Shown: piece by piece, positions 43,185 to 55,771 of the stretch
Layout: every line of letters starts with the position of its first letter
Position numbering within the stretch: position 1 is the first letter of the stretch
Source of the DNA: Tetraselmis striata
Taxonomy: Eukaryota; Chlorophyta; Chlorodendrophyceae; Chlorodendrales; Chlorodendraceae
Length of the DNA: 64,000 nt
Reading direction: 5' to 3'
Assembly: GCA_006384855.1 (NCBI GenBank)
Contig: VCJN01003119.1
Coordinates: 62,001-126,000 of the forward strand
Notes under the pieces: generated by a model
What the model saw: only the letters and a program-made list of their open reading frames with translations
What the model was told of the DNA's origin: nothing
Database searches by the model: none
Program-made: the position numbers and the translations under genes

Positions 43185-44330
43185 CGCGTGCATGCGTGTT
43201 ACTCATGACGTCGGAAGGGGAATGCCGCGATAGCGCAATACACCCGATATTACCACGCGGTAGTCGTTGCTGTCAACACTTTCATTTGAGCAAAAGTTGG
43301 GCTTCTGGCGCACGCGCTTCAAAACCACAAATTGCGCTACTCGTGTGCACAAATAGGCACGGGACACCACAGCCCCCGTACTCACACCACATAGTCCTTG
43401 GTGTGATATCTAGCCAGCACCATACACGTAGGGCATTGATATTATAGGTCATTCACGACGTGGACCAAGCCATACGTGTCGATGACGATGGTGTATGGGC
43501 AAAATCATGGACAAAATACGGTTATGATCGCTGCACGCGCAGGAGGGGGAGGGTTCTCGCGGTCTCCTTGCCGCATGGCAAAGTTTTCTATTGTAATGCA
43601 TGGCCGCATGCTCATAGCGCGCCATGGTGAGCCCAGTGGGACGCCAATGGCGTGCACCTTAATGCGTCGATGTTGGTGGAAGTAATGCTGTGAAAGGGTT
43701 TAGGGATGGCGGCCATGATCAGTTTAGGGATGGGATCCGGCATGGCGGCCATGGGCATCGCTCAAGGGGGGTATGTGCCAATCATGAGTAGTCCGTGCAT
43801 AAGTACATACATCACACTGTCCCGCCACCGTGTATCAGGTTTTGGGATCCACTTGGCGTAAAGTTCCACGCCAATGTGTTGACCACGCGCTGACACAAAC
43901 GTCAGATTTCAACTCATTATTATTTGTGAAAAATCGAAAAGTGCCTAAATGACCTCTGACGACCTTGACAAAGGTGGAGAAATTGTAGCCCTGCTCGCTA
44001 GCTGTTAGCGGCATTTAAATCACATTTTCTGACATTTCATCGCAGCGCACCGACCGATACCGCGAGTGTAAGAGCTGCACCACAAGGCAGCACTGCAATG
44101 GCGATAGTATCACGCCACGTCGTCGTGCACGGGCGCACGCCACTATGGCCCCACCCCACCCAAAAATATCCTAGCCTCTTTGCTGACATGTTTCCTCGCC
44201 CACCCATGGCCATCCCACCATTGCTTACACCTTTGCTTACACCCTATGGTGATGAAGGATGAGCATATACATGTGCAACATTGCAGAATTTCAGGCCATA
44301 AACCTATAATAGGTTATACGGTGAATAGAC
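43185..44330 (+). repeat. Dispersed repeat family R, copy 2, right part
   Basis: Joins to 41,440-41,503 once copy B is removed: GAGACCGTGCG-CGCGTGCATGCGTG aligns with GAGGCTGGGC-CCGCGTGCTTGCATC of copy 1. Continues with TCAACACTTTCATTT (43,273), CAAAACCACAAATTG, CACCCATGGCC and TGCAACATTGCAGAATTTCAGG (first 20 bases aligned), parallel to 3,440-4,560. Confidence 0.55.
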
Positions 44331-44349
44331 TGAGCAGGATGTCATATAT

Positions 44350-44571
44350 ATAAGATATATATATATTTTTATGTTTATACATATATATGTATATATACAT
44401 ATTTACATATATATGTATATATATACATATGTATTATTATATTATACTTGTGTGTGTATATATATATATATATATATGATCGCCTTTAATTGTGTCGTGC
44501 GTGTCTGTGTACATACAATGCATGTCACACAGCACACACACAAAGAGACACACACACGCACACACACGCAC

Positions 44572-44633
<62 letters not shown>

Positions 44634-44924
44634 GCGCGCGGAGACTGTGACATAATGGCACAGCTATGCGCGAACATCATGTGACAGATGTGGCAGTCAA
44701 CGACAACACAATATTCAAACACATATCTATGATGTATACATATATCTCATATATATTTATGTATGTATGATCGCTTATAATTGTGTCGCGCGTCTCTGTG
44801 CACACACACACACATACACACACACGCACGTAGACACACACACATCACGATATATGTACATGATATATATATATATGGGATGGTATGGCATGTATATATG
44901 ATTTAGTTTAGGTATATTTTGATT

Positions 44925-44991
<67 letters not shown>

Positions 44992-45110
44992 TGTGTTTGT
45001 GTGTATGTACGATCGCTTATAATTGTGTCGTGCGTCTCTGTGTACACACATACGCGCGTGCGCGCGCACACACACACACGCATACGCGCGCACACACTAT
45101 ACATAATGGC
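44350..45110. repeat. Microsatellite cluster (TA, CA, TG, CG)
   Basis: TA-rich 44,350-44,478; a (CA)n tract about 44,533-44,627 followed by CGCGCG; TA-rich 44,730-44,760; CA-rich 44,800-44,845; (TG)n 44,934-44,990; mixed CG/CA 45,048-45,096. Between tracts a unit recurs three times: GATCGC, TATAATTGTGTCG, CGTCTCTGTG (near 44,478, 44,768 and 45,010). A second one, CATCATGTGACAGATGTGGC, occurs at 44,674 and 45,127. The microsatellites therefore sit inside a partly triplicated segment. Confidence 0.8.
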
Positions 45111-45199
45111 AGAGCCACGTGCAAACATCATGTGACAGATGTGGCAGACAACGACTACAATTGTACAATATTATATCCTGGCTAGCTTATTTTTTCTGA

Positions 45200-46451
45200 C
45201 TTGGCAGTGTAGCATTAATACGCTAGAATTAATGCCAATATTCCGCTAATATGCGCCGATTTCAATGTCGCGCAAACAAGGATGAGTCGAACCGCGAAGT
45301 GGCCGCGCCGTTAAAGTCAAAAAGGCCATCAACGCGACATACCGACAAAGCGGTGCGGCAATCAGGCAGTGCCATCTACTTGGCAAGAACGCGTGATACC
45401 TCCAACCTGCCCCATGCCTGGATCCCGCCGGTTCGGCGGACGGATCACGGACGCGCATCACAACCTTACATGCCGTCCCAAGGAACGACTTAGCTCGGCT
45501 GGCGCCTCCCCCCCCCCCCCCCTCCCCCCCCCCCCCCCCCCCGCACAGCCTCTCCCCGCCCCCGCAACGTCCCCCGCAACAATCTCAATACCGACGCATA
45601 TGCGGATGGACAACGAGATATATCTGTCGTCAAACTAACTGATGAGATGGGAGAAATGGGAGTGGGTTCTCCCATAACACGGTATGCCCATTTATGCATG
45701 GTTCTTAGATTATTTAAGCCACAACATAACTACTAACTATGCTGTGCTTCATGCCGCCTGAAATATGATATAACTCTGGACTTGTGCACATCCGTGGTCG
45801 CTACCTCGTACGGTACCACTACTGAGTCGGGTTTTAGTGGTACCCGACATCACGCGGCCTGGGGTGCAAATGGTTGAAGCGACTAACGCGGAGGATACTC
45901 GTATGTATGGGGAATGCATAACATTCTGGATATATCACACGGGGTCACATCATAATTTCATGGAGATTTCCAGCACAATGTTCCATTTTATAATAAATTA
46001 CGCGCTTAGTTCAATTGGATATCGGCGAATCAACCACCCAGAGACCTCGAGTTGGATAATCGGTACCCTCGTGGCTCGAAAACCAAATATTATCCATGAA
46101 TTTCTAAACTATATGTATTTTGTAACGGGTTTTCATACATGGCCTCCTCTCTTCGGATGCATCGGCGCCATCTCAACGACAGCCTGGAAAATTTGGATAG
46201 AGACCACGCTCCTCATCCGTTCATCCTGCTGCTAAGGATTAATAACATTCAGAACACCGCTAGCGGCTCCACTCCTACCTCGTCCCTGGCGGATACAACC
46301 CCTGACGAACCGTTTGCAAAAGAAAACCACATTGCATCCCGCATCACAAGGGCGTTCTGGCAAAAAGGGTACGGAACCCCCTCTACCTACGTTGCTGAAG
46401 GGCGGTCGCAGACTCGGCTTTGCTTGGTGATTTAAGCTGACGCGACGAGAC
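45200..46451. other. Region upstream of the AP2 gene
   Basis: No secure gene. It contains C15-T-C19 at 45,508-45,542 and AT-rich stretches. An open frame at 46,139-46,435 could be an upstream exon of the AP2 gene, but no splice pair links it convincingly. Confidence 0.35.
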
Positions 46452-49400
46452 ATGCACGCCTTTACTTGCAGGCAGCAGGGCATTACGCTGCCCATCGCAA
46501 TGCAGGCTGTCACAGAGGAAAAAAAAGACGGTGACCAAGTACTTTCTTCATTGCGCAATATGCCACGGGATGTCTTCACTGGGCAAGGATATACGTCTGA
46601 TGCCGCACAGCACTCAAGCCTTTGGCTTGCACAAAGCCCGGAACCCATCTTGTCAGGCGGCTCGTCGGATGACGCACGCACTCCACCCTTCGGCGTCTTC
46701 AACAGCCCACCCTACGATCAATCGGGCAGTACTTGCGAAGGCGCTACACAGGTCTGGCCATTGGATGGGCTTGATCTCAGCGCCGTCATGAATCTAGACG
46801 GCGAAGAGCAGTCGCACTTCTTGTTTACCGTGTCAGAAGAAACTAGTAAGCTGAGCAGAGGATGGCTCGGGAATGTACCACCGCCAAATGTGCTGTTCAA
46901 CAATCGCGAAATCGACGAGGACAAGCCACCACTACCGACCTTACACATCACGGACAATATAACAACCACGCCATCGGGCATGCCTCTAGCATCGACGAAG
47001 ACCGAGGAAACGCCCACGCCATTCTTGACTGATCAGATTTTACCGCCTGAGACCTTTCGCATCGACCTGAGTGAAGACCAGCCTCTGCATGCGAGCTCAG
47101 CACAACAACTGCAATGGCGGACTACCCACTACGAATCTAATCCTTGTCTAGAATCATTGACAATCCAGAGCCATCCGACAGATCAAAACTTTAAATATTG
47201 CCCCCTTACAAAGGACGATAATGACTGCGAAGTTGATAGCGCACACTATCAGATGTACGGGAACGAGCTTCTGGACGTCGGCACCGCCACCTCCGACGAC
47301 TCAACAGAGACTGCAGGCTCGAAGGTAACGGGCAGCGATGCTGCTGCCATTTGTATGTGCGATTATTGATGAGCCCCAAAAGGCAGCTCGAATCTGGTAC
47401 ACATTTCTAACTGTGTCGTCGGCCACTGTTGTTTCCTGCAGCCCTCCGTTCCGCGCGCCGCTGGACCCCCCCGTGGCCGCAGGTCGCGGGACAGCGAGGC
47501 CGACAGTAAAAATGATGAGGCGGCTTATACAAACTCGAACAGCCTGCGTACAGTACATCAAGGTGTGGTATCGGGCTGCCTGGACTGCGTGACGTTTTCA
47601 TGGTGGTGCATCATGGTAATGATGTCATAGCTCTGTGTGACACATGGAGGGTCTAAAAGAGCAAATGAGAAAAATCTGTTACCCTTATTGGCTGTATAAA
47701 AATGCTCCAAAAGAACAAATGCTACTTTTTGATACGTTGATTGCGTAGCTTTGCTGGAAATAATAGTCTCTCACAAGTGTCATCGCATCTGCTATGCGAG
47801 AATAGTATGTACAGTCATTCTAAGGCACCAGGAGCTGAATGTGGCACTGTGTGACCTGCAGATATAGAAGACGATCTGCTCGGTACTGTCGACTTTTGGG
47901 AGGACATCGATCAAGGCTTTCTAGACGCTTTTCTGAACGGCGAGATTCTCGGTCTGGACTCCGCTGTGTCGACACCAATTAATCAAAACATGCCCCGAAT
48001 GGCATTGCATTGCAGCGACCAGACACGCCCCTCTTCAAAGCGCCACAAGTCTTTGTCAAACACACCATGCGAGGACAAGCATCCTGAGCTGATGGAACCA
48101 GCGGCGTGGCCACCAGCCGTTATTGTGCACACTGACACAACGACAAACAACGAAGGCAGTTCTACCTCCAGTCCTGCAAGTGGCAGGGTGAAGAGGAAGC
48201 ACAAGCCCAGTTGCTCGCCCAAGCCTGCATCTCCACCACCTGGAACCTCGAAGTACAGAGGGGTCAGCCGGCACAAGTACGGGCTGTCATATTCTCCTCT
48301 TCCCTTGCCCCCCCCCCCCCCCCTACCCATCTCCGACTCGTCCGAAGAGCCCTGCTTGGCAACGCTCACTCGCCCAAATGCTGGTGTGTGTTGACAGGCT
48401 CACCCACCGCTACGAAGCTTCTCTTTGGCTCAACCGCAAGCAGGTCTACCTCGGTGGTTATGACAGTGAGGAGGAGGCCGCCAAGGCATACGATCTGGCT
48501 GCCCTGCTTTTCAAGGGAGAGGCGTCACCCACTAATTTCCCCCTGAAGGCCTACGAGAAGGAACTGTCAGATCTTAAGGGAGAACCAAAGGCAAGCTACA
48601 CACATCGTGCCGCTACGGTTGATTCAGTGCAGCAAATTGCATGACATACTCGTCAAGACAACTCCGTCAATGAGGCAGAAGATGACATGGGAATTGTCAT
48701 TGCGCAGGAGGTTGTCATCGCCCATCTGCGGAGGAGCAGCTCGGCATTTTCCAGGGGCAAGTCCAAGCACCGCGGCGTCTCTGGCCACGACAACCGCTGG
48801 GAGGCCCGCATTGGCGGATTCAACGGCAAAAAGAACGTACGTGCTGCGTGTACTGAATCCTGTCCACCCACCAACCCATGCCCGCGTTCCAGTGCTCATG
48901 GTTGCTGATATCATGCTAGCTAATAAACGCCTCTGCGAAATGCGCAATGTCACATTGTGCAGGTCTCTTTTGGGGTTTACAACTCGGAGGAGGAGGCTGC
49001 TCGCCAGTACGACCGCGCGTTGATCATCGAAAAGGGAAAGGAAGCCAAGACAAATTTCCCGCTAACTGTCTACAGAGACGAAGTGGCGGTGTACGAGAAG
49101 TACCTTATGTCAACGTGCGCATACCTCCTGGCCTGCTGTGCATGCTACAACCCGGATTAACCTCCAGCTGCTTGCATTACACGATCGCAGTTGACATTAT
49201 GCACCCAGTGAATCCAGCGACACTGTCAAAACTAGTCATCATGGTTTTTACATGTCCACGGACAGTGAAGATGGATACGGAAAGCTATCATTCTCTCTGT
49301 CGCACTGCGACTTAAGTATCAAGGCATCGCGCAGGTTTTCCACATGCGAGCTCAGTCTTCTAGATGTGGAGTCGCGCTGCATGGCCGCAAGCTGCGGACT

Positions 49401-49554
49401 TCCTTTCCTACCTGAGGAACAGCGGCGCGCGGATGTCTGTCCTGCTGAGCGCAGTAGTGGCAAGAGGGGCAGCCCAGCGTCATCAAAGGCCATGGTCATC
49501 TACGCTCACCAGCTGCAGGCAGCTATCCACAAGCTGGATGCCCGTGACTACTAA
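46452..49554 (+). CDS. Double AP2-domain DNA-binding protein, six exons
   Basis: Predicted nuclear transcription factor. Exons: 46452 (or an in-frame ATG at 46500, or earlier) to 47352, 47862-48276, 48398 to about 48617, 48708-48836, 48963-49099, 49266-49554. Junction phases agree, for example T|AT at 47352/47862 with a GTATGT donor, AA|G at 48276/48398 and AA|T at 49099/49266. The N-terminal half is acidic and Ser/Thr/Pro-rich with hydrophobic-acidic patches (DDLLGTVDFWEDID, LDAFLNGEI) that could activate transcription. RVKRKHK is a possible nuclear signal. AP2 repeat 1: SKYRGVSRH, YEASLWLNRKQVYLGGYDSE, EEAAKAYDLAALLFKG, NFPL. Repeat 2: HRGVSGHDNRWEARIGGF, VSFGVYNSEEEAARQYDRAL, TNFPL. Each repeat is split by an intron; the first of these holds C16. 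The arrangement is that of plant AP2/ANT-type proteins. Confidence 0.82.
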
Positions 49555-51118
49555 CTCGCTGCAGGGGCAGCACACATGCAGCCAACAGCGATCAACAAAA
49601 ATACCCTATCCAGAACAAGCAATAGAATTGCCTTGAAGCTTGTTTCTTATGGAAGATGATGCCATATTGCGCCATCTTCATTTATGCCTTGAAGAAAGCT
49701 AGCTGAATGCAGCTAGCTAAACAAAAATCAGAAGCCATGTGCGGCTACCAGCGACAAGAGGCAGACCAGTGTGTGAGCACTTTGAACAAGTGACCAGCTG
49801 GGCAGTGAAGTCGGATAAACTTCCAATAGGCAACGCTCAGTAACACCTGCTAACATCTTGTTGCCAGGAGCAGCGCATAAATATGCAACCATACACATAA
49901 ATTTACGTACGTGATCAAACTTTGCTCCATGATATTTGGATATTCACCAATAGCCTGTTGATTCAATGCCGTTTTGGCTCTACGCTTAATGCTGCAGACC
50001 ACCCTCGCAGGCGGTCACATGTGGGGACATATGTAAGCATTCTCCAGCGTACCCATACCGTTTCATGTCCCAGCACACGTAAAATGACTGCATCAGCTGG
50101 GTGCCCTCCGCGACATGTCACATTCAGTGGTAACCATAGTCTACATCATCAGCTAGTGCATTTCTCAGCTGCTGCGGCCGCAGGAGGGATGGGAAGCTAC
50201 GACTGCAACTATTGCATCACCTTACACGGGTGTTTGCGCAATGTGGCAAACATCAATCTCGTATCTGAACACGCCCCACCCTTCAGCAGACTATCAGAGT
50301 TGTATCTCAACTACTACCAACCAAACAATCATTGCCACAACGTGAATGCGGTGCCACGAAGCCCGTGCATCCGGCAGCAAATATCTTTGATCGGTGTGGT
50401 TGTTCTTTTACAATGCTACTTGTGCTATGACACATGTAGTGTACTTTAAGGGGCCGCCTATTCTGACATACTACAGTGAAATAAACCCCCACAAACAACG
50501 CCTATGCGGCCGTGGTTTTTTAGGCAGTAGCAGCAATCCACCAACTACGGGCCGTCCTGTGACTGTTTAAGCGACAAGCAGCTCATCAAGTAAATACCAA
50601 GGCATTCTACCACGCAAATTTGAGGCACCTTACTGTCTTGGGTCAGCAGCATAATTTCCATACAGAACAGTGGCGCCCAGGCGCGCAAAGGTCGGCGGAG
50701 CTCCGGGGGGGGGGGGGGGGGGGGGTGTCCCATACAGTGAGAATCCCGTCTATAATAGTTGTACGGCGGATGTAAGGGTCAGTCGCTACATATATTAGCG
50801 ACTAAGGATTCTGCATGAGGTTCGTCCAGGAGCGGGCCCGAATAAGATATTGCCATTCGTGTATGATAGTCAGACGGCATACCGGGATGCATTGTACCGC
50901 CAGCAGCGCCATAGCGCTAATAATACTTCCTGTAGCGCATTCTGCTACTTGCTGTACCGATCGCTAGCACATTAACACAACTTAAAAAAGATGTGTACGC
51001 TGCGCTACTATATAATTATAAATAACACGTGTTACGAGTACTCGTATACCGGACATTATCTGTCGGACAGCATATTTATGTTTTTACAGAACATATATTA
51101 CTTATTGCTTTGTATTCA
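49555..51118. other. 3' flank of the AP2 gene and intergenic DNA
   Basis: No further gene recognised. The first part is probably 3' UTR. A 21-base G run lies at 50,705-50,725. An open frame at 49,922-50,449 has no motif. Confidence 0.4.
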
Positions 51119-52840
51119 AACATGCAATCGAATCTGGTTCTGCCGAAAGTTTACGGAGTCTACTTTCCACAGAAGAAGCGCTCTTTATGGCTAGGAACGC
51201 TCGGCGAAAGGGGGGGGTTAGTCGGAGGAGAAGCCTGCATGGCGGAAACGGGAAACGGGAGGGCGCTGTCGAAGGCAGCGAGCTAGAAGATGGCAAGCGG
51301 GCTGCTGGTGGCTGTCCTAAGGACTACCCCGGCCGGGAGCGCAGGGCTCGCGGGCGATGGGACAGTCTGTACTGAAACTAATGGTGGCAGTAACTTAACC
51401 GGTTGAAACAACAACAAACCGTGCGGGTTGCACTACTGTCACATTGAAATTGTTGGGAAACCCCACACACAGATTTATATCATTTCATACATGCAATCGA
51501 GTCTGGTTTTGCCAAACAGTTACACGCGGTTTGATTTACGACCGCGAGCGTGGGCAGTCGGCAAGCGTGCCGACCAAACGAAGGTGGAAGATGTCTTGAG
51601 TGGTAGAAGGGTCTCGCGCCGAGAGGTTTAGGAACCTAGATCGAGGCGCATGCGCAGAACGGATGTCGACGGCGTGAACATCGGCGCGACATATTAGGCC
51701 GGACATGTCGCAAAGTCAAGGCGACGTTCCCCGCCGGCGCCATGCCGCAATTGGTGATGATGTGGCACTGTGGCGGCGTACGACATCATGGACCAGAATT
51801 GTAGGTCATCAAGAGCGAGCTGGCGACGAGTCCCTAGCGGAGCGGCACATGTATGACGAGTACGAGCTGCGCGCGCGGGCGCAAGCGCCCCACGTACAGT
51901 CAGGTGAAGTACGATACGTTGTACGCGACACGACTGTAACTCTTCACCTAGGCGTACATTACGAGGGGTGGACACGTGACCCCGCGCGACGACAGCGGTG
52001 TACCGCCGCTGCCATCTATCACCGCCGGCGCACGAGAGCCGGCACCTCAAAACGCATAACGCATCGGGGCGCTGACACTACATGGGACCCGGTGTGGCCG
52101 TGCCGTTTCTGTTCAGATGTTGTCGGGGCGGTTCCCGGCGACATCGCAAAGGACCCGCCGACTGGGTTAGTTGTCGGCGCGGGTCTCGCATCGCATAGTG
52201 TGGTGAGGCGACCGCCGCTGTTGCACCACCGACCGTTGCCGACCACCTCACATGCCGCATCCTCCCCATCTAAACTCAAGATTTGACTACTGCGAGAGGT
52301 TGCTCCACTGCGGGAGCCCACGAAAGCCTGTACTGCGACTCAGCTTCGGATGTGGAGGTTTAACACCCCCCCCTAACGGAACCCTCATTCCATACTCTGC
52401 GCATCGCCACCCGAAATCGTCCCAGCTCCAAAGCCAGGGCAAAAACGGAAAGCGACTTTGGGCGTACGAGTCGGGGAAACCACATCACCGAGGGGTTGTC
52501 TATCGCCGCCGATGATGTAACGCATGTGCGTGGCACGACGACTCACTACCGGGAAAAGGAACCTTAGTACGAACTTGATCAGCCTCGTATGCGACCTCGC
52601 GTGCACAAGTACGCGAAGCCGCTGTTGAAGGAAGCGAGCAGGAAGATGGCAGTCGAGCTGCATGTGGTTGTATCAAGTAGCACCCCGGCCGGGAGTGAAG
52701 GGCTCGGGGGCGATGGGACCGCCCGTACTACAACATGATGGTGGCGGTAACGTAACTGGTTGAAACCTGACTCCAACATATAACGTACGGGTTGCACTAG
52801 GACACTTAAATTGTTGGGAAACCCCATAAACATGTGTAGA
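51119..52840 (+). repeat. Paired direct repeats X and Y, second pair expanded
   Basis: X (CATGCAATCGAATCTGGTTC and about 14 more bases) is at 51,119-51,151 and 51,490-51,522. Y, about 220 bp, is at 51,264-51,480 and 52,616-52,840, sharing GAAGATGGCA, CACCCCGGCCGGGAG / CTACCCCGGCCGGGAG, GGCGATGGGAC, ATGGTGGC, CGGGTTGCACTA and AAATTGTTGGGAAACCCCA. X and Y are 145 bp apart in the first unit and about 1.1 kb apart in the second. The extra DNA includes an Arg-rich open frame (51,705-52,286) of unknown nature. Either a tandem duplication with a later insertion or a small terminal-repeat element. Confidence 0.6.
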
Positions 52841-53056
52841 TTATGATAGATTTGTCGGGACGTAACGACTGCTACCGATCAATTACATGAGTTATATGAG
52901 TGGATTTGTCAGGAGCTAATTATGCACATAAGCATGTCCAGAATCTTCAGGTGGGAGACGTGTACGTTTCAGTACGTTATGGTACGTGACGGTGCATTTG
53001 CTGACGTGTCATTAATGAAATAAATCCTGGGGGGGTGGTATCGGCCAGTAGGTCTC

Positions 53057-53129
53057 TGTAAGGATATGTACAACACAAATCCCCATGTGGGTACCCAGTG
53101 CCTGGTGTGTTTTGCGCAGTATCCTTATA
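53057..53129. mobile_element. 73-bp miniature inverted-repeat element, copy 1
   Basis: Starts TGTAAGGATA and ends TATCCTTATA (one mismatch to the inverted end), with CCCCATGTGGGTACCC in the middle. Same length as copy 2 at 53,296-53,368 and almost identical. Confidence 0.6.
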
Positions 53130-53200
53130 GTTGGTGCTTCTACGCACGCGGATCCGGGTTCGATCCCGCGGAGAAACACATGCATAATATGATATGATAT
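53130..53200 (+). pseudogene. tRNA-like B-box fragment
   Basis: TAGTTGGTGCTTC, then CCGGGTTCGATCCCGCGG (a T-arm with the consensus RNA polymerase III B box GGTTCGATCC). The anticodon arm and acceptor stem cannot be formed, so this is a tRNA relic or SINE head, not a working tRNA gene. Confidence 0.4.
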
Positions 53201-53295
53201 CCCGCAATGTTGGACGACCCGGCCAATGCGGATCACCACCGAATCCAAGCCGATACGTTGCTGGAGGAGGTCCTCCATCCTATGGGGGGGTGGAG

Positions 53296-53368
53296 TGTAA
53301 GGATATGTACCACACAAATCCCCATGTGGGTACCCAGTGCCTGGTGTGTTTTGCGCAGTATCCTTACA
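53296..53368. mobile_element. 73-bp miniature inverted-repeat element, copy 2
   Basis: TGTAAGGATA at one end and a perfect TATCCTTACA at the other. Internal sequence matches copy 1 except for single-base changes such as TGTACCAC for TGTACAAC. Same orientation as copy 1, 166 bp away. Confidence 0.65.
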
Positions 53369-53534
53369 TCAGTCTCCGCCCGTCACCACTGTATATGTAA
53401 TAATTACATGAGGTAGCAGCAGAAGGCGATATATGTACATGTACCCGCGTTCGTAGTGCGCACATGCCGCGCCGCTGCTTTCAGTACAGGTACAGTTTTA
53501 TTTCGAGTACTTGTACCGCTGCCGGATTACTTTT

Positions 53535-54426
53535 CCCCTACCTCTTGGGTTGAGCGGAGGAAAAGGAGAGCCGCGTCCGAAATATCCTGGAATACGAGAG
53601 AATCGATACCGGTCGCAATACGGTTTTATCACGGATTTTTAGGCGTCCGTCCGTCCGTCCTCCTGTGCTGCGTCTTCGCGTATGAACCGTCATACGTTCG
53701 ATCTGTGCTCGTTTGATTTCTAGGCACACCTCCGAAGACGGCAAGATTCTGAATGGATGCGCGTGTATTCTAGCTCAGGCACGTCATGTATTCGTCTAAA
53801 ACGCCAAAATAACGCGGTACCGCAGCGCGTTTTTATTGCTGAATCAGCAGCAAGCGAGACGCGCCCTCTCTGTTTATACAGTGGTCCGAGGATATGCTGT
53901 AACATGGTGCTGTAAAAAGGGGTCGCCGCGGTGCGGGGGCAGTCCGCCGACCCGGGGCCCGGCGTCCGTCGACGGACGGGCGACGGTCGAACGGCGGCGT
54001 CCGGCGTCCGGTGCTCGTACAGGCGGCGGGCGTGGCGATTCGCGGCGTGCCCGCCCCGTAGACCTGACGACCGGCCCGACCTGCGCGGCCTCGTGCGGGA
54101 TGCGGGCCGCCTGTAGGCGGCTTGTACTGTATTGCTGATCTTGTAGTGCTGCTTTTTTTTTTTTTTTTTTGGGTAATACAATTTTTAGCGGTCGGTTGGG
54201 TACCGGCCTTTTTGTAATGCACACCAGTAGTCGGCGGCCCGCTTTTACGCGGCTTGCAGATTTTAAATCTGTTTTACAAAATAATACGTCTCTTTTGAAA
54301 AATAAATTACTGACAAATCTAACGCTAATTTTTATTACCCGGAGACAACAGTATTACAAGATCAACACTCCAAGCCGGCTAAAAGCGGCCCGCATCCCGC
54401 ACCACGCTCAACCCAAGAGGTAGGGG
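53535..54426. mobile_element. Inverted-repeat element with a split left arm
   Basis: CCCCTACCTCTTGGGTTGAG at 53,535-53,554 is the inverse of the sequence ending at 54,426. GTGCGGGATGCGGGCCGC at 54,093 and the next 60 bases (GGCTTG, TTGATCTTGTA-type words, GGGTAATA) are the inverse of 54,332-54,402. On the right the two parts are contiguous; on the left about 536 bp separate them, so the left arm seems to have been interrupted by foreign DNA. The core between the arms is AT-rich with an 18-T run and no gene. Confidence 0.5.
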
Positions 54427-55682
54427 CACCTCCACAAATCCCCGGCGCGAAGCGCCGCTTAGTTACTATCCGTCCTATTATTAGAGAGGAGTTCAAGGCT
54501 AGGAAATTAAAGTCCTCGTAAAGCGTAATACCAGTACGTTAGCGCGGACAGCTCAGAGCCCCCCTTTCCGCCTCGGGGTTTGCGGGCGTGTGGTCACACA
54601 AATATCTAGTACGTTTACGCAGTGAATACCTGGCAAAATGACACTACACCGATATACGGGATAATTTAATTGTGGCAAATCATTTTTTGATCCGGACGAA
54701 AATTATAATCGTCGAGTTATTGTTTATGTTAGTGAAAAGTAAAGTATAGTTCGCCCCGGGACATCGGCCGAAGCCGCCCCAGCACTTAACCATTACCTAT
54801 ACATTTGTCAAGACTGCGTCCTCGTACTATTTGCATTCCTACCAGATTACATGATTTAGTATACTATAATACATCCTTCATCGAGAATGCGACTTGCTGT
54901 ACGAGGTACTGACGACTACATCCAACAACACTCGTATAAACGACCATAGTAGCGTACCACGGCTATTTACGACGACTAGTCGCTATGGCAGTACACGAGA
55001 TACTATAGCGCTACGTCAGCTGCTCGTATATGTAATTAGCGACTACATGGGCTAGCTGCAGACGGCGATAATCACCAGAAAAGGACAATCGGAAAGGTCC
55101 TCGTATACGACAGCTGCTCGTATACGTATACTACTCTACTACTTGTACCTGTACTCGTATACAGCTGTCGCTAGAGCATTACGGCGGCGTGTACAGTCGA
55201 CTGCTCAAAGAGTAATAATACCAGCATAGCGACTACGGGTAGAGGTACCCGGATACATTGATCAGCCAGCGACCAATAACAGCACACAACGCGGAAATGA
55301 CGACGCGGGGAGAGGGGTTGATGACATGGCATTAATATTTAAAACCCCATACAGTCGCAGCAACGACGTGTTACTCCCATACCTCATCTGCTGTTGCACG
55401 GCATTCTGGATTGCCAGATGGATTGTCACAGAGTGGGAGAGATGGGGGAGATAATTTCAATTAGTCGCTATTTCCAGTCAGCATATCGCTACACAAAATG
55501 CACTACGCGGCGGCCTTAATTAAGGAGTAAAAGAAAGCGCACCGTGGCTCTCTACAGTAGTAGGGAGGCTTTTGTCGCCGAAAAATGCGGAACAAATATT
55601 TTCGTAATACAACGGATGTATATGTAGCCGCCCGCGTACGCGCTCGAGGCCCAAGATATGCGCTTCGCTTATGTCATCCCAT

Positions 55683-55685
<3 letters not shown>
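54427..55685. other. AT-rich intergenic DNA
   Basis: No gene recognised. It is rich in short GTAC, TCGTATAC and GACGACTA words, partly inverted (for example TCGTATACGACAGCTGCTCG near 55,102). Confidence 0.4.

Positions 55686-55769
<84 letters not shown>
55686..55769 (+). repeat. (TG)n microsatellite
   Basis: About 42 uninterrupted TG units, followed by ATCTATATGTATAGG. Confidence 0.95.

Positions 55770-55771
<2 letters not shown>

Noticed and set aside
49922-50449. 175-codon frame after the AP2 gene
   Set aside because: No motif, mixed composition and position in the likely 3' UTR.
53130-53200. Functional tRNA gene
   Set aside because: A B box is present, but the acceptor stem and anticodon arm cannot be drawn.
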